From positions 62,001-126,000 of the forward strand of contig NZ_FZOO01000009.1 of assembly GCF_900188375.1 (NCBI RefSeq): a DNA stretch of 64,000 nt. Direction: 5' to 3'. This DNA comes from Geodermatophilus pulveris (GTDB taxonomy: Bacteria > Actinomycetota > Actinomycetes > Mycobacteriales > Geodermatophilaceae). Positions 49,000 to 57,345 of this stretch are shown one piece after another. The notes under the pieces were generated by a model. That model was not told where the DNA came from, made no database searches, and saw only the letters and a program-made list of their open reading frames with translations. A program made the position numbers and the translations under genes. Each line of letters starts with the position of its first letter. Position 1 is the first letter of the stretch.

Positions 49000-51087
49000 G
49001 TGAGCGCCGGGCCGGCGGGCGAGCCGCGGGAGACCTCCGGCGCGACGACCGCGCTGCTGCTGGCGCACGTCCGCCACCAGGGTGGGGACGGGGCGGTCGA
49101 GGCGGTGCTGCGGCACGCCGGCGTGCCGCACTCGGCGGCGGAACTGTCCGAGCCGTCACGCTGGACGAGCTACGACACCCGCATCCGGCTGTTCACCGCC
49201 GCGACCGAGGTGCTCGGCGAGCCCCGGACGATGTTCCGTGTCGGGCGCGAGGCGCTCGGCAACGGGCTGCACCCCGCGCTGGTGCTGCTGGTCCGCACCA
49301 TGGGCTCACCGCGGCAGGTCTACCGGCAGCTGCCCCGCGCGGTGGCCAAGTTCTCCACCACCTCCACGATGCGCGTGCTGGCCGCGAGCGGCACCTCGGC
49401 CACGCTGAGCTACACCCTGCACGAGGGCTACCGGCACTCCCGCCTGGACTGCGAGTACGCCCAGGGCCTCATCGGCATGGTGCCCACCATCTTCGGCCTC
49501 CCGCCGGCGGACCTGGAGCACCCCGAGTGCGAGTCCGACGGCCACCCGGCCTGCGTCTACCGGCTCAGCTGGCAGCGGCGCGGGTGGCAGCGGGGCGCCC
49601 GGCGCCGGCCCGCGGCCGACCCCGAGCTGGTGGCGCTGCGCCAGCAGCTGGGCGCCCTGCAGTCCGCGGCCGCCGACCTGGTCGCCAGCGAGGACGCCGA
49701 CTCGGTCCTGCAGCGCATCGTCGAGCGGGCCGCCGCCGCGGTGCTGGCGCCCGGGTACCTCCTGGCCGTGGCCGACCCCGCGGGTGGCCCGCCGAGGGTG
49801 CACGCCGCCGGCGTGCCCGAGGACCAGCGCGCCGGCCTGGCCGCCACGCTGCTGGCCGGCGGGGACCCCGGCCCGCACGTGGTCGCGGTGGACGTCACCT
49901 CGGCGCGGCGCCACCACGGCCGGCTGGCCGTGGTCTACCGGCCCGGCGGCGGGGAGCTCGGGCACGAGCAGCCGATGCTGGCCGCCTACGCCGGCTACGC
50001 CGCCGCGGCGCTCGACCTGGTCCTCGCCCTGGACAGCTCCCGGGAGGAGGCCGACCGCGCCGGCGCGCTGCTCGGTCTGGCCCACGAGCTGTCCGGGGCG
50101 ACCGAGGCCGCCGCGGTGTCCGCCGTGGTGGCCGAGGCCCTGCCCCGGGTGGTCGGCTGCCACAGCGCGGCGGTCCTGCTGTGGGACCCGGCGTCCGGCT
50201 GCCTGCGCGCGTCGGCCGCGGCCGGCCACACCGGCGAGGCCGCCGCCCTGCTGCACGCCACCCCGCTGCACGCCGAGGACGTCCCGGAGCTGGTCGGCAT
50301 GCTGGCCGACCGGGCGCCGCGCTTCCTGCGGCCGCAGTCCAGCAGCCCGGTGCTGCGCGACCTGCTGCTGGGCATGGCCGTCGGCGACGTCGTCGCGGTC
50401 CCCGTCCTCGCCGGCCGCACCTTCCTCGGCGTGGTCACCGCCGGCTGGCCGGCCGGGCGGGCGCGCGGGCTGGTCGGCGACACCCTCGCCCGGCTGCGCG
50501 GCGTGGGGGACCAGGCCGCCACGGCCCTGCAGCGGGCCCGCCTGCTGGAGACCGTCCGGCACCAGGCCACCCACGACGTCCTCACCGGGCTGCCCAACCG
50601 GGTGCTCTTCCTCGACACGCTGGCCGGGGCGCTGGCCGGCGCGGGGGCCGGGCAGCACGTCGGCGTGCTGTTCTGCGACCTCGACCGGTTCAAGGCGGTC
50701 AACGACTCCCTCGGGCACGCCGCGGGCGACGAGCTGCTGCGGCAGGTGGCCGCCCGGCTGCGCGCCGCGGTGCGCCCCGGGGACACCGTGGGCCGGCTCA
50801 GCGGGGACGAGTTCGCCGTCGTCCTGCCCGCCCTGGCCCGGCCCGGGGACGCCGGGCGGGTGGTCGACCGGGTCACCGGCTGCTTCACCGAGCCGTTCCG
50901 GCTGGAGGGGACCCGCGTCGACGTGGGCGTCTCCGTGGGCGTCGCCGTCCACGGCGGGCCCGGCGGGGACCCCGGTGCGCTGCTGCGCACCGCCGACGCG
51001 GAGATGTACCGGCACAAGAAGCGGACGCCCGTCCCGCCGCAGGCGGTCCGCTCCCCGCGGGACCCCGATCGCGGCGGCGGGTCCTAG
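49000..51087 (+). CDS. Diguanylate cyclase with V4R-like sensor and GAF domains
   Basis: This 695-residue protein has an N-terminal alpha/beta sensor domain of about 190 residues ending in HPECESDGHPACVYRLSW, which resembles 4-vinyl-reductase (V4R)-like sensors, then two GAF-like regions (about 215-345 and 350-520) joined by a helix, and a C-terminal GGDEF domain. The active-site loop is SGDEF at 601-605 (first Gly replaced by Ser), which is often still active. An inhibitory I-site RxxD (RPGD) sits five residues before it, as in product-regulated cyclases. Soluble. Start is GTG at 49000. Signal unknown. Confidence 0.88.
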   Translation: MSAGPAGEPRETSGATTALLLAHVRHQGGDGAVEAVLRHAGVPHSAAELSEPSRWTSYDTRIRLFTAATEVLGEPRTMFRVGREALGNGLHPALVLLVRTMGSPRQVYRQLPRAVAKFSTTSTMRVLAASGTSATLSYTLHEGYRHSRLDCEYAQGLIGMVPTIFGLPPADLEHPECESDGHPACVYRLSWQRRGWQRGARRRPAADPELVALRQQLGALQSAAADLVASEDADSVLQRIVERAAAAVLAPGYLLAVADPAGGPPRVHAAGVPEDQRAGLAATLLAGGDPGPHVVAVDVTSARRHHGRLAVVYRPGGGELGHEQPMLAAYAGYAAAALDLVLALDSSREEADRAGALLGLAHELSGATEAAAVSAVVAEALPRVVGCHSAAVLLWDPASGCLRASAAAGHTGEAAALLHATPLHAEDVPELVGMLADRAPRFLRPQSSSPVLRDLLLGMAVGDVVAVPVLAGRTFLGVVTAGWPAGRARGLVGDTLARLRGVGDQAATALQRARLLETVRHQATHDVLTGLPNRVLFLDTLAGALAGAGAGQHVGVLFCDLDRFKAVNDSLGHAAGDELLRQVAARLRAAVRPGDTVGRLSGDEFAVVLPALARPGDAGRVVDRVTGCFTEPFRLEGTRVDVGVSVGVAVHGGPGGDPGALLRTADAEMYRHKKRTPVPPQAVRSPRDPDRGGGS

Positions 51088-51938
51088 CCGGGCTGCTGGT
51101 CGCGGAGGCGGGCGCGCAGCGCGTCCTGCTCCCCGGGGCCGAAGCCGTGCACGGTGAGCCAGCCCCGCGGCCCGCCGTGCCGCTCGTGCAGCAGCTCGAG
51201 CAGCCGCCGCATGGTCTCCGCGCGGGGCGTGTGGCTGGCGACGTCGCGGCGCTGCATGTCCTCGGCGTAGGTCGGCGAGGAGGCCAGCTTGGCGACCAGG
51301 TCGTCGATGACCTCGGCGGTCAGGGCGTAGTCCGCGACGATCTCCTCGTCCGGCACGCCGGCCACCGCCAGGGCGAAGGCCACCACGACGCCGGTGCGGT
51401 CCTTGCCCGCGGCGCAGTGCACGACCGTGGCGCCGCCACCGTCCGGGGACCCGTCCCCGGCCAGGGCGCGCAGCGCCGCCACCACGTTCTCCGGCCGGTG
51501 CGCCAGGTAGCCGAGGTAGGAGCGCACCGCCGGCGTCTCCTCCTGGTCGTCCTCGGCGACCTGCCGCGGCAGGATCGACTCCGCCCAGCCGGCCGGCAGC
51601 TCGGGGGCGTCGGCCTCCTCGACGGCGAAGACGTCGGTGTGGTGACCCCGCTCCGGCAGCAGGGTGAAGTGCCGGTGCCGCACCCCGGGCACCGCGCGCA
51701 GCGGGCCGCGGCCCTCCAGCAGCACCTCGGCGGTGGAGCGCAGGTCGACGACCTCGCGCAGCCGCAGGTCCTCGACCAGCCGGCGGACGTCGACCTCGCT
51801 CAGGGTCTGCAGGTTGTCGCTGCGCAGCACCCGCCCGCGGACCGTCGTCCCGCCGTCGACGGTGGGCAGGCCGCCCAGGTCGCGGGTGTTCGTCGTGCCG
51901 TCGAGCCGCAGCCAGCGGTCGGTGCGCGTGGAGGTCAC
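51084..51938 (-). CDS. Tyrosine-protein phosphatase (IphP/PtpB-like)
   Basis: This 284-residue phosphatase has the P-loop VVHCAAGKDRTGVV, with Cys175 and its Arg, and the N-terminal family motif LDGTTNTRDLGGLPT, which is typical of MptpB-like enzymes active on phosphotyrosine and phosphoinositides. LRSDNLQTLSEVDVRRLVED follows. There is no signal peptide. GTG at 51938. Its 3' end overlaps the GGDEF gene end by four bases (convergent). Confidence 0.9.
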   Translation of the reverse strand: MTSTRTDRWLRLDGTTNTRDLGGLPTVDGGTTVRGRVLRSDNLQTLSEVDVRRLVEDLRLREVVDLRSTAEVLLEGRGPLRAVPGVRHRHFTLLPERGHHTDVFAVEEADAPELPAGWAESILPRQVAEDDQEETPAVRSYLGYLAHRPENVVAALRALAGDGSPDGGGATVVHCAAGKDRTGVVVAFALAVAGVPDEEIVADYALTAEVIDDLVAKLASSPTYAEDMQRRDVASHTPRAETMRRLLELLHERHGGPRGWLTVHGFGPGEQDALRARLRDQQPG

Positions 51939-52131
51939 CCCCCGACCGTACGACCCGCGGGCCACGCCCCCAGATCGGCCGCGTGCACCCGCGGTGTGCT
52001 GCAGGCGTCGGCGGGGTGTGCCCGGGCCGGGTGGACCGCCGGGGGAGCCGCTCCCTAGGGTGTGACCCCGGCCACTCCCCGTATCCGGTGGGTCGCCCGT
52101 GAGCGTCCGTCGTCGACCCGACAGGAGTCCC

Positions 52132-53796
52132 ATGCGCCTGACCAGAGCCAGGACCGCCGCGGCGGGAGTGGGCCTCGCCCTCGTCGCCGCACTCGGCTGG
52201 GTGTCCCCGGCCGGTGCCACCGGGGAGGCCGCCGACACGGCCGCCCGCTGCGCGGCGCTGGTGGGCGTCGCCGTCCCCGCCTCCGCCATCGGCCTGCCGA
52301 CGACCGGCGGCGACGTGACCGAGGCCGCCGTCGTGGCTCCCTCGGGTGCCGGCCCGACGGCGATCGGGGAGCACTGCCTGGTGACCGCCGCGCTGCACCC
52401 GGTGGACCCCGCGGCGCCTGACATCCGCATGTCGGTCGCGCTGCCGACCACCTGGAACGCCAAGGCGCTGATGTTCGGCGGCGGCGGCTACAACGGCACC
52501 ATCCCCAAGCTCGACCAGAACGTGCCCTTCGGTCCGGACGACGCGCTGCGGCCGCTGGGCCGCGGGTACGCGACCTTCGCCAGCGACTCCGGGCACCAGA
52601 CGCCCGCAGGCTTCACGCCGACCCCCTCGCTGTACGGGGAGTTCCTGGCCAACGACGAGGCGCTGCGGAACTTCGCCGGCGACGCGCTGAAGAAGACGCG
52701 GGACGCCGCCGTCTTCCTCATCGGGCGGTACTACGACGAGGGGCCGCGGCAGACCTACTTCGCCGGTGGCTCCACCGGCGGGCGCGAGGCGCTGGCCGTC
52801 GCGCAGCGCTGGGGCCGGGACTTCGACGGGGTCATCAGCGTGTACCCCGCCTTCAACGCCGCAGCGCTGGACCTCTTCTTCGGGTACGCGACCCGGCAGC
52901 TCGCCGTCCCGGGGGCCTTCCCGCGGCCGGCGCAGCAGGTGCTGCTCTACGGCGCCGTCATCGCCGCCTGCGACGGCCTCGACGGGCTGGTGGACGGCGT
53001 CGTCGGCGACGAGGCCGGGTGCCGGTTCGACCCCGTCGTCCTCCGCTGCCCGACGGGGCAGGACGACGGCGACGGCTGCCTGTCCGACGCCCAGATCGGC
53101 GCGGTCCGGGCCCTCTCCAGCGCGATCACCTTCCCGTACGAGCTGGCCAGCGGGGAGACCGGCTACCCGGGCTTCCCGTTCCTCTCCGGTGCGGACATGT
53201 CCACGCCGCTGCTCGGCATGGGCACCACCCCGCCGGCGACCCCGATGCCGACGACGGCCGGGTACGGCATGCAGTTCTGGGACGCGTGGGTGAAGTACGC
53301 CGTGACGCGCGACCCGGCCTACGACTCCCTGACCCTGGACCCGCTGGCGCCCGGCGCGTGGGAGCAGCGCATCTCCGACCTCACCGCGCTGCAGGACGTC
53401 AACAGCACCGACTACAAGAAGTTCCGGAAGAACGGCGGCAAGCTGCTGATGGTGCACGGGACGGCCGACGAGCTGGTCAGCCACCGGGCCACGGTGGACT
53501 ACTGGGAGCGGCTGGTCGCCGACCTCGGGCAGCGCGAGGTGGACGCCTTCGCGCGCTTCTACCTCGTCCCGGGCGCCAACCACGCCAACGTGGCCACGCC
53601 GTTCGCGGCCGGCTGGGACTCCCTGACCGCGCTGGACCGCTGGGTCACCGAGGACACCGCCCCGGTCGACCCGGTGGTGCAGGACACCAACCCCGGGGCC
53701 ACCCGCGAGCGGCCGCTGTGCGAGTACCCGGCGCACCCGGAGTACACCGGGGGCAGTCCCGACTCGGCGGCCAGCTTCGCCTGCGTGACCGGCTGA
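52132..53796 (+). CDS. Secreted tannase/feruloyl esterase family hydrolase lacking the usual active-site disulfide
   Basis: This 554-residue precursor has a signal peptide (MRLTRARTAAAGVGLALVAAL, cleavage near AGA) followed by an alpha/beta-hydrolase of the tannase/FaeB/MHETase family. The catalytic Ser214 is in FAGGSTGGREAL, the Asp in HGTADELV and His484 in GANHANVATP. Family members normally have CS and HC, with a disulfide linking those cysteines; here both are replaced (Gly and Ala) together. The lid region carries GGGGYNGTIPKLDQ. ATG at 52132 after AGGAG. A strong bidirectional terminator follows. Confidence 0.88.
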   Translation: MRLTRARTAAAGVGLALVAALGWVSPAGATGEAADTAARCAALVGVAVPASAIGLPTTGGDVTEAAVVAPSGAGPTAIGEHCLVTAALHPVDPAAPDIRMSVALPTTWNAKALMFGGGGYNGTIPKLDQNVPFGPDDALRPLGRGYATFASDSGHQTPAGFTPTPSLYGEFLANDEALRNFAGDALKKTRDAAVFLIGRYYDEGPRQTYFAGGSTGGREALAVAQRWGRDFDGVISVYPAFNAAALDLFFGYATRQLAVPGAFPRPAQQVLLYGAVIAACDGLDGLVDGVVGDEAGCRFDPVVLRCPTGQDDGDGCLSDAQIGAVRALSSAITFPYELASGETGYPGFPFLSGADMSTPLLGMGTTPPATPMPTTAGYGMQFWDAWVKYAVTRDPAYDSLTLDPLAPGAWEQRISDLTALQDVNSTDYKKFRKNGGKLLMVHGTADELVSHRATVDYWERLVADLGQREVDAFARFYLVPGANHANVATPFAAGWDSLTALDRWVTEDTAPVDPVVQDTNPGATRERPLCEYPAHPEYTGGSPDSAASFACVTG

Positions 53797-53803
53797 CCGG
53801 CCG

Positions 53804-53839
53804 GCGGGCCCGCGCGGCGCAGACTCCGCGCGGGCCCGC
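53804..53839. terminator. Strong bidirectional terminator between convergent genes
   Basis: A perfect 14-bp stem (GCGGGCCCGCGCGG with its complement) around an 8-base loop (CGCAGACT) fills the gap between the esterase stop and the stop of the opposing gene at 53840. Confidence 0.85.
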
Positions 53840-54721
53840 TCAGGCGGCGGGCAGCAGCCCCCGGCACACGTCGAGCAGCCGGGCCCGCAGCCCCGCGCCG
53901 CGGGCGGCGAACGCCCGCTGCGCGGCCACGTACTCCGCCTTGCCCTCCGGCGTCTCGATCGGCACCGGCCGGTAGCCGGCGGCGTGCAGGTCGTACGGGG
54001 AGGCGCGCATGTCCAGCTCGCGGACGTCGGCGGCGAGCACGAAGCAGTCCAGCAGCAGCTCGCCGGGGACGGCCGGGCCCAGCTTGTAGGCCCACTTGTA
54101 GACGTCCATGGTGGCGTGCAGGCAGCCGGGCTGCTCGAGGTCGACCTGGGTGTCGCGGGTGGGCTGCAGCCGGTTGCGGCCGGCGGCGGCCGGGGTGAAG
54201 AAGCGGAACGCGTCCACGTGCGAGCAGCGGATCGGGTGGGCCTCGACGACGGCGTCGGTGCCGGCCTGGCCCAGGCGCAGCGGCAGCGGGTGGCGGTGCC
54301 CGTCGTCCCGGTAGACCATCGCCCACTCGTGCAGGCCGAAGCAGCCGGTGAACGCCGGCCGGGCTGCGGTCGCGGCCAGCAGCCGGGCGACGAAGGCGAC
54401 GGTGTCCCCGCGGTCGGCGAGGAAGGCGGGGCGGTCCAGGGCGACCGCGCCGTCGTCGCCGGTGGCGTACCAGCGCCAGGACGCGTGCTCCGCCGGGCCG
54501 TCCGCGCCGGGGAGCAGGACGGCCCCGGCGCCCGGGTGCCAGCGGCGCAGCTGGGCCGGCCGCGCGCTGTAGTACTCGAACAGGAAGTCCTCGACCGGGT
54601 GCGGGGTGCCGGTGGCCCGCCGGGCGCGGTGCCCGGCGGTCAGCGCGTCGGCCCGCCCCGCGTGCGCCCGCACCCGCGCCGCCCACTCCACCGCCGGCAG
54701 GCGGGCGGGGACGGCGGGCAC
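53840..54721 (-). CDS. Putative 3-methyladenine DNA glycosylase family protein
   Basis: This 293-residue cytosolic protein has TGTPHPVEDFLFEYYSARPAQ, GCFGLHEWAMVYR, HPIRCSHVDAFRFFTPAA and LHATMDVYKWAYKLGP, a well-conserved actinobacterial family usually annotated as 3-methyladenine DNA glycosylase. I see no helix-hairpin-helix or AlkA-type catalytic Asp pattern, so the name rests on family resemblance and not on motif evidence. GTG at 54721. Confidence 0.6.
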   Translation of the reverse strand: MPAVPARLPAVEWAARVRAHAGRADALTAGHRARRATGTPHPVEDFLFEYYSARPAQLRRWHPGAGAVLLPGADGPAEHASWRWYATGDDGAVALDRPAFLADRGDTVAFVARLLAATAARPAFTGCFGLHEWAMVYRDDGHRHPLPLRLGQAGTDAVVEAHPIRCSHVDAFRFFTPAAAGRNRLQPTRDTQVDLEQPGCLHATMDVYKWAYKLGPAVPGELLLDCFVLAADVRELDMRASPYDLHAAGYRPVPIETPEGKAEYVAAQRAFAARGAGLRARLLDVCRGLLPAA

Positions 54722-54789
54722 CCGGCCAGGGTAGGCGGCAGGGACCTCCGACCGTGTCCGGCCAGCGTGCGCGGGCCGACCATCGGCCC

Positions 54790-54900
54790 ATGACCGGCGA
54801 GCCGCTCTCCTGCGGCCTGGGGTTGCACGCCTACGTGCGGCAGCACCCCGCGGACGAGCGGCCGCACGGCCCGGACCAGGAGGTCTGCCGGCGGGGGTGA
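54790..54900 (+). pseudogene. Truncated small Cys/His-rich protein
   Basis: From the ATG at 54790: MTGEPLSCGLGLHAYVRQHP, then an acidic stretch and DQEVCRRG before a stop at 54898-54900 (36 residues). Comparable small actinobacterial proteins continue after VCRR with a second cysteine and a basic tail, giving a Cys-His-Cys-Cys zinc-ribbon-like set. Here the sequence stops early, and a minimal copy of the palindromic repeat begins seven bases after the stop. It is probably a truncated gene; a genuine 36-residue peptide is possible. Confidence 0.45.
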
Positions 54901-54906
54901 GGTGCT

Positions 54907-54936
54907 GGAACGGCCCCGTGCAGGAGGACCTCCTTC
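54907..54936. repeat. Two-stem palindromic repeat, minimal copy
   Basis: GGAACGGCCCCGTGCAGG followed by AGGACCTCCTTC has the family's two ends joined, with the inner stem and GAGCCTGCGA loop missing. It abuts the stop codon of the 3-hydroxybutyrate dehydrogenase gene (minus), the same 3'-end position as other copies. Confidence 0.65.
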
Positions 54937-55690
54937 AGTGGGCGCTCCACCCTCCGTCCATCACCAGTGAGCTGCCGGTCATCGAGGCCGCGACCGGCGA
55001 GCACAGGTAGTGCACCGCCTCGGCGACCTCCTCCGGCTCGATGAGCCGCTTGACCGCCGCCGGCGCCAGCATCACCTGCGCCACCACCTCGTCCTCCGAC
55101 ATGCCGTGCACCCGCGCCTGGTCGGCGATCTGGTTCTCCACCAGCGGCGTGCGCACGTAGGCGGGGTTGACGCAGTTGGAGGTGACCCCGTGCGGGGCGC
55201 CCTCCAGCGCGATCACCTTGGACAACCCCTCGAGGCCGTGCTTGGCGGTCACGTAGGCGCTCTTGAACGGCGAGGCGCGCAGCCCGTGCACCGAGCTGAT
55301 GTTCACCACCCGGCCCCACCCGCGGCCGTACATGTGCGGCAGCGCGCCGCGGACCAGCCGGAACGGCGTCTCCAGCATCAGCCGCAGGATGAGCGAGAAG
55401 CGGTCCACCGGGAACTCGTGCAGCGGCGCCACGTGCTGCAGCCCCGCGTTGTTCACCAGCACGTCGACGTCGAGGTCCAGGCCGTCCACCGCGTCGAGGT
55501 CGGACAGGTCGACGGCGACCGACGTCCCCCCGACCGCGGCCGCCACCTCCTGCGCCGCCGTGCCGTCCCGGTCGACGACGACCACCTCCGCGCCGGCCTG
55601 CGCCAGCCGGACGGCGCACGCCCGGCCGATGCCCGAGGCGCCGCCGGTGACGAGTGCGCGCCGTCCGCTGAGGGTCCCTGAGTCCGCCAT
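54935..55690 (-). CDS. 3-hydroxybutyrate dehydrogenase (SDR family)
   Basis: This 251-residue SDR has VTGGASGIGRACAVRLAQAG (cofactor), VNNAGLQHVAPLHEFP (a hallmark of D-3-hydroxybutyrate dehydrogenase), NISSVHGLRASPFKSAYVTAKHG with the catalytic Ser-Tyr-Lys, and AYVRTPLVENQI. It should interconvert D-3-hydroxybutyrate and acetoacetate with NAD; the AacS encoded at 5796 could then activate the acetoacetate. Start at 55690 (ATG). Confidence 0.9.
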   Translation of the reverse strand: MADSGTLSGRRALVTGGASGIGRACAVRLAQAGAEVVVVDRDGTAAQEVAAAVGGTSVAVDLSDLDAVDGLDLDVDVLVNNAGLQHVAPLHEFPVDRFSLILRLMLETPFRLVRGALPHMYGRGWGRVVNISSVHGLRASPFKSAYVTAKHGLEGLSKVIALEGAPHGVTSNCVNPAYVRTPLVENQIADQARVHGMSEDEVVAQVMLAPAAVKRLIEPEEVAEAVHYLCSPVAASMTGSSLVMDGGWSAH

Positions 55691-55742
55691 GCCGCCGCAC
55701 GCTAGGGCCTCCCGCCGTCCGGCCGCACGGCGGGGGGCGCGG

Positions 55743-55913
55743 TCAGCTGTTGCCCGGCTTGACCGGGGCGTCGTCGTCCTGGGCGTCGTCGTCCGTGGTC
55801 AGCGTGACCTCGTCGCGCTCGCCGCCGTCGGACCGGTCCTCACCGGTGACGCCGTCGACCAGGTTGTCCTCCGACGGGCCGGTGCCGCCGGTCGCCGGCT
55901 GCGGGTCGCTCAT
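55743..55913 (-). CDS. Small acidic protein (56 aa), cluster member 1
   Basis: From the ATG at 55913: MSDPQPATGGTGPSEDNLVD, then a run of acidic residues and DDDAPVKPGNS. It is almost wholly Asp/Glu/Gly/Thr/Pro, predicted disordered. The first of several comparable mini-genes on this strand up to 58.6 kb. No family recognised; a run of about 170 bases without stops in one frame and the regular spacing support it. Confidence 0.5.
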   Translation of the reverse strand: MSDPQPATGGTGPSEDNLVDGVTGEDRSDGGERDEVTLTTDDDAQDDDAPVKPGNS

Positions 55914-55944
55914 GTCGTCTCCTCGCGTCGTGGGGGCCGCCGGG

Positions 55945-56157
55945 TCACAGGCTGCCGCCGGGCCCGCCGCGCTGGGCGCGCGCCGGGTCGCTGTCGGCCC
56001 GGGCCGGCAGGTCGTCGGGCTGCGCCGCGTCGCGCTCGACGGCCTCCTCGCGGGTGAGGGGGACGTCGTCGAAGCCCGTCCCGGTGCTGCTGTCGCCGCC
56101 GCTCCCGGACGAGGTGGGGACGTCCTGGATCCGGTCGCTGCCCTCGGGGTCGGTCAT
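55945..56157 (-). CDS. Small acidic protein (70 aa), cluster member 2
   Basis: From the ATG at 56157: MTDPEGSDRIQDVPTSSGSG, a Ser/Gly/Asp-rich stretch, then the helix-like LTREEAVERDAAQPDDLPAR. Overall acidic and polar. It lies 31 bp upstream of cluster member 1 on the same strand. GGGAGGAC upstream of the start is a good ribosome-binding site. Function unknown. Confidence 0.55.
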   Translation of the reverse strand: MTDPEGSDRIQDVPTSSGSGGDSSTGTGFDDVPLTREEAVERDAAQPDDLPARADSDPARAQRGGPGGSL

Positions 56158-56235
56158 CGTCGTCCTCCCTGTCGTTCCGGTCGCGGGGGGACATGCCCGG
56201 GCGATGCACCGTCCATGCCCGGGCGACCGGCCCGG

Positions 56236-56625
56236 TCAGCCGTTCCGGCGGCGGGCCCGCAGCACCAGGCCGGCCAGCCCGACCAGCAGGCCGCCGAGCG
56301 CGGCGGCGATGACCAGTGCCAGCACCAGGGGCGCCTGCACGTCGGCGAAGACCAGGCTGATCTGCACGGTCTGGCCGTTGTAGACGACGAACAGCACCAG
56401 GACGACGGTGACGAACAGCAGCAGCGCCAGGGCCAGGGTGCGGCCGATGGCGCGCCCGGGGTGGCGCTCGCGGGCCGGGGTCCGGCCGGGGGAGCCGGTC
56501 GCGGGCGCGGTGGTCCCCGGTGTCGTGTTCCCCGGTGTCGTGTTCCCCGGTGTCGTCGCCCCGGGGGTGGTCGTGGAGTCGGTGGCGGGTCGCGCGCGCG
56601 TGGGGTCGGAGCCTGGGGCGGTCAC
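56236..56625 (-). CDS. LapA family (DUF1049) membrane protein
   Basis: This 129-residue protein has a Thr/Pro/Gly-rich N-terminal head containing tandem TTPGN units (encoded by a 15-base repeat near 56520-56560), then two TM helices: IGRTLALALLLFVTVVLVLF and APLVLALVIAAALGGLLVG, with VYNGQTVQISLVFADVQAP between them, the LapA/DUF1049 core. In E. coli the related protein helps LPS assembly; in Gram-positives the role is unclear. The repeat unit number could vary between strains. Confidence 0.8.
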   Translation of the reverse strand: MTAPGSDPTRARPATDSTTTPGATTPGNTTPGNTTPGTTAPATGSPGRTPARERHPGRAIGRTLALALLLFVTVVLVLFVVYNGQTVQISLVFADVQAPLVLALVIAAALGGLLVGLAGLVLRARRRNG

Positions 56626-56662
56626 GGGTCGAGTCTCGTCCCGGCCGCGGCCGCGCGCACGG

Positions 56663-56824
56663 TCAGCGTGCGTCCGGCTCGCTGCCGGCCGGCGGCCAGC
56701 TCGGGCCGGCCACCCCGTCGGCCGGGCCGGGCGTGCCGCCCTGCGAGTCGGGGTCGCCGGGCGGTGCCGTCTCCCCGCCGAGGGGCGGGACGTCGCGCGG
56801 CTCGTCGGGCTCCGGCATGGTCAT
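56663..56824 (-). CDS. Small acidic protein (53 aa), cluster member 3
   Basis: From the ATG at 56824: MTMPEPDEPRDVPPLGGETA, then a Gly/Pro/Asp-rich tail ending GSEPDAR. Disordered by composition. It sits between the LapA-like and 56871 genes on the same strand. No function assigned; a second in-frame ATG at 56818 is an alternative start. Confidence 0.5.
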   Translation of the reverse strand: MTMPEPDEPRDVPPLGGETAPPGDPDSQGGTPGPADGVAGPSWPPAGSEPDAR

Positions 56825-56870
56825 GGCCCGAGTCTGCGTCGGCGTCGTCCGGACGGCGACCCGGCGGGCC

Positions 56871-57296
56871 CTACTCCGACAGCGCGGGCCCCGCCTCGTG
56901 CGCCGGGTGGCCGGCGCTGCGCTCGCGCTGCTTCATCCGGGCCTCGAACACGTGCCGGTCGCCGTCGGCCAGCTCTGTGCGGGCGCGCTCGTCGAAGGCG
57001 CGGAAGACCGACCAGTAGTTGGCGTCGTAGTCCTCGACGATCTGGAAGGTCCACCGGTCGGCGATGACGTTGCGGCCGACGAGGTCCCGCTCGATGTCGT
57101 CGGCCAGCGTGGTGTGCCCGGCCTCGCGGAGCAGCCGCACCGCGTCCTGCAGCAGCAGGTCGGCCTTGCCGGAGTGCTGGTGGAAGCCGTAGAGCTGGCC
57201 GCGGGCCTGCTCGATGGTCTCCAGGGCCTCGGAGAGCTTGCCCAGGCCCTCCACGGTGGTGTCGTCGAGGTCGGGGCGGCTGCGGTCGGTGCTCAC
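56871..57296 (-). CDS. Conserved-type hypothetical protein, helical
   Basis: This 141-residue soluble protein is mostly helical: LGKLSEALETIEQARGQLYGFHQHSGKADLLLQDAV, then DDIERDLVGRNVIADRWTFQIVEDYDANYW. Its composition and even codon use show a real gene. I do not recognise the family. GTG at 57296. It lies between TetR (50 bp upstream) and the small acidic genes on the same strand. Confidence 0.7.
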   Translation of the reverse strand: MSTDRSRPDLDDTTVEGLGKLSEALETIEQARGQLYGFHQHSGKADLLLQDAVRLLREAGHTTLADDIERDLVGRNVIADRWTFQIVEDYDANYWSVFRAFDERARTELADGDRHVFEARMKQRERSAGHPAHEAGPALSE

Positions 57297-57345
57297 CGGG
57301 TCATCCTGCGGTGCGGTGCGGCCGGCCGCCGCCCGGCCGCGGCGG

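Noticed and set aside
49306..53736. A 1476-codon minus-strand open frame across the GGDEF, phosphatase and esterase genes
   Set aside because: It is compositional shadowing. The three genes beneath have active-site motifs, signal peptide and ribosome-binding sites.
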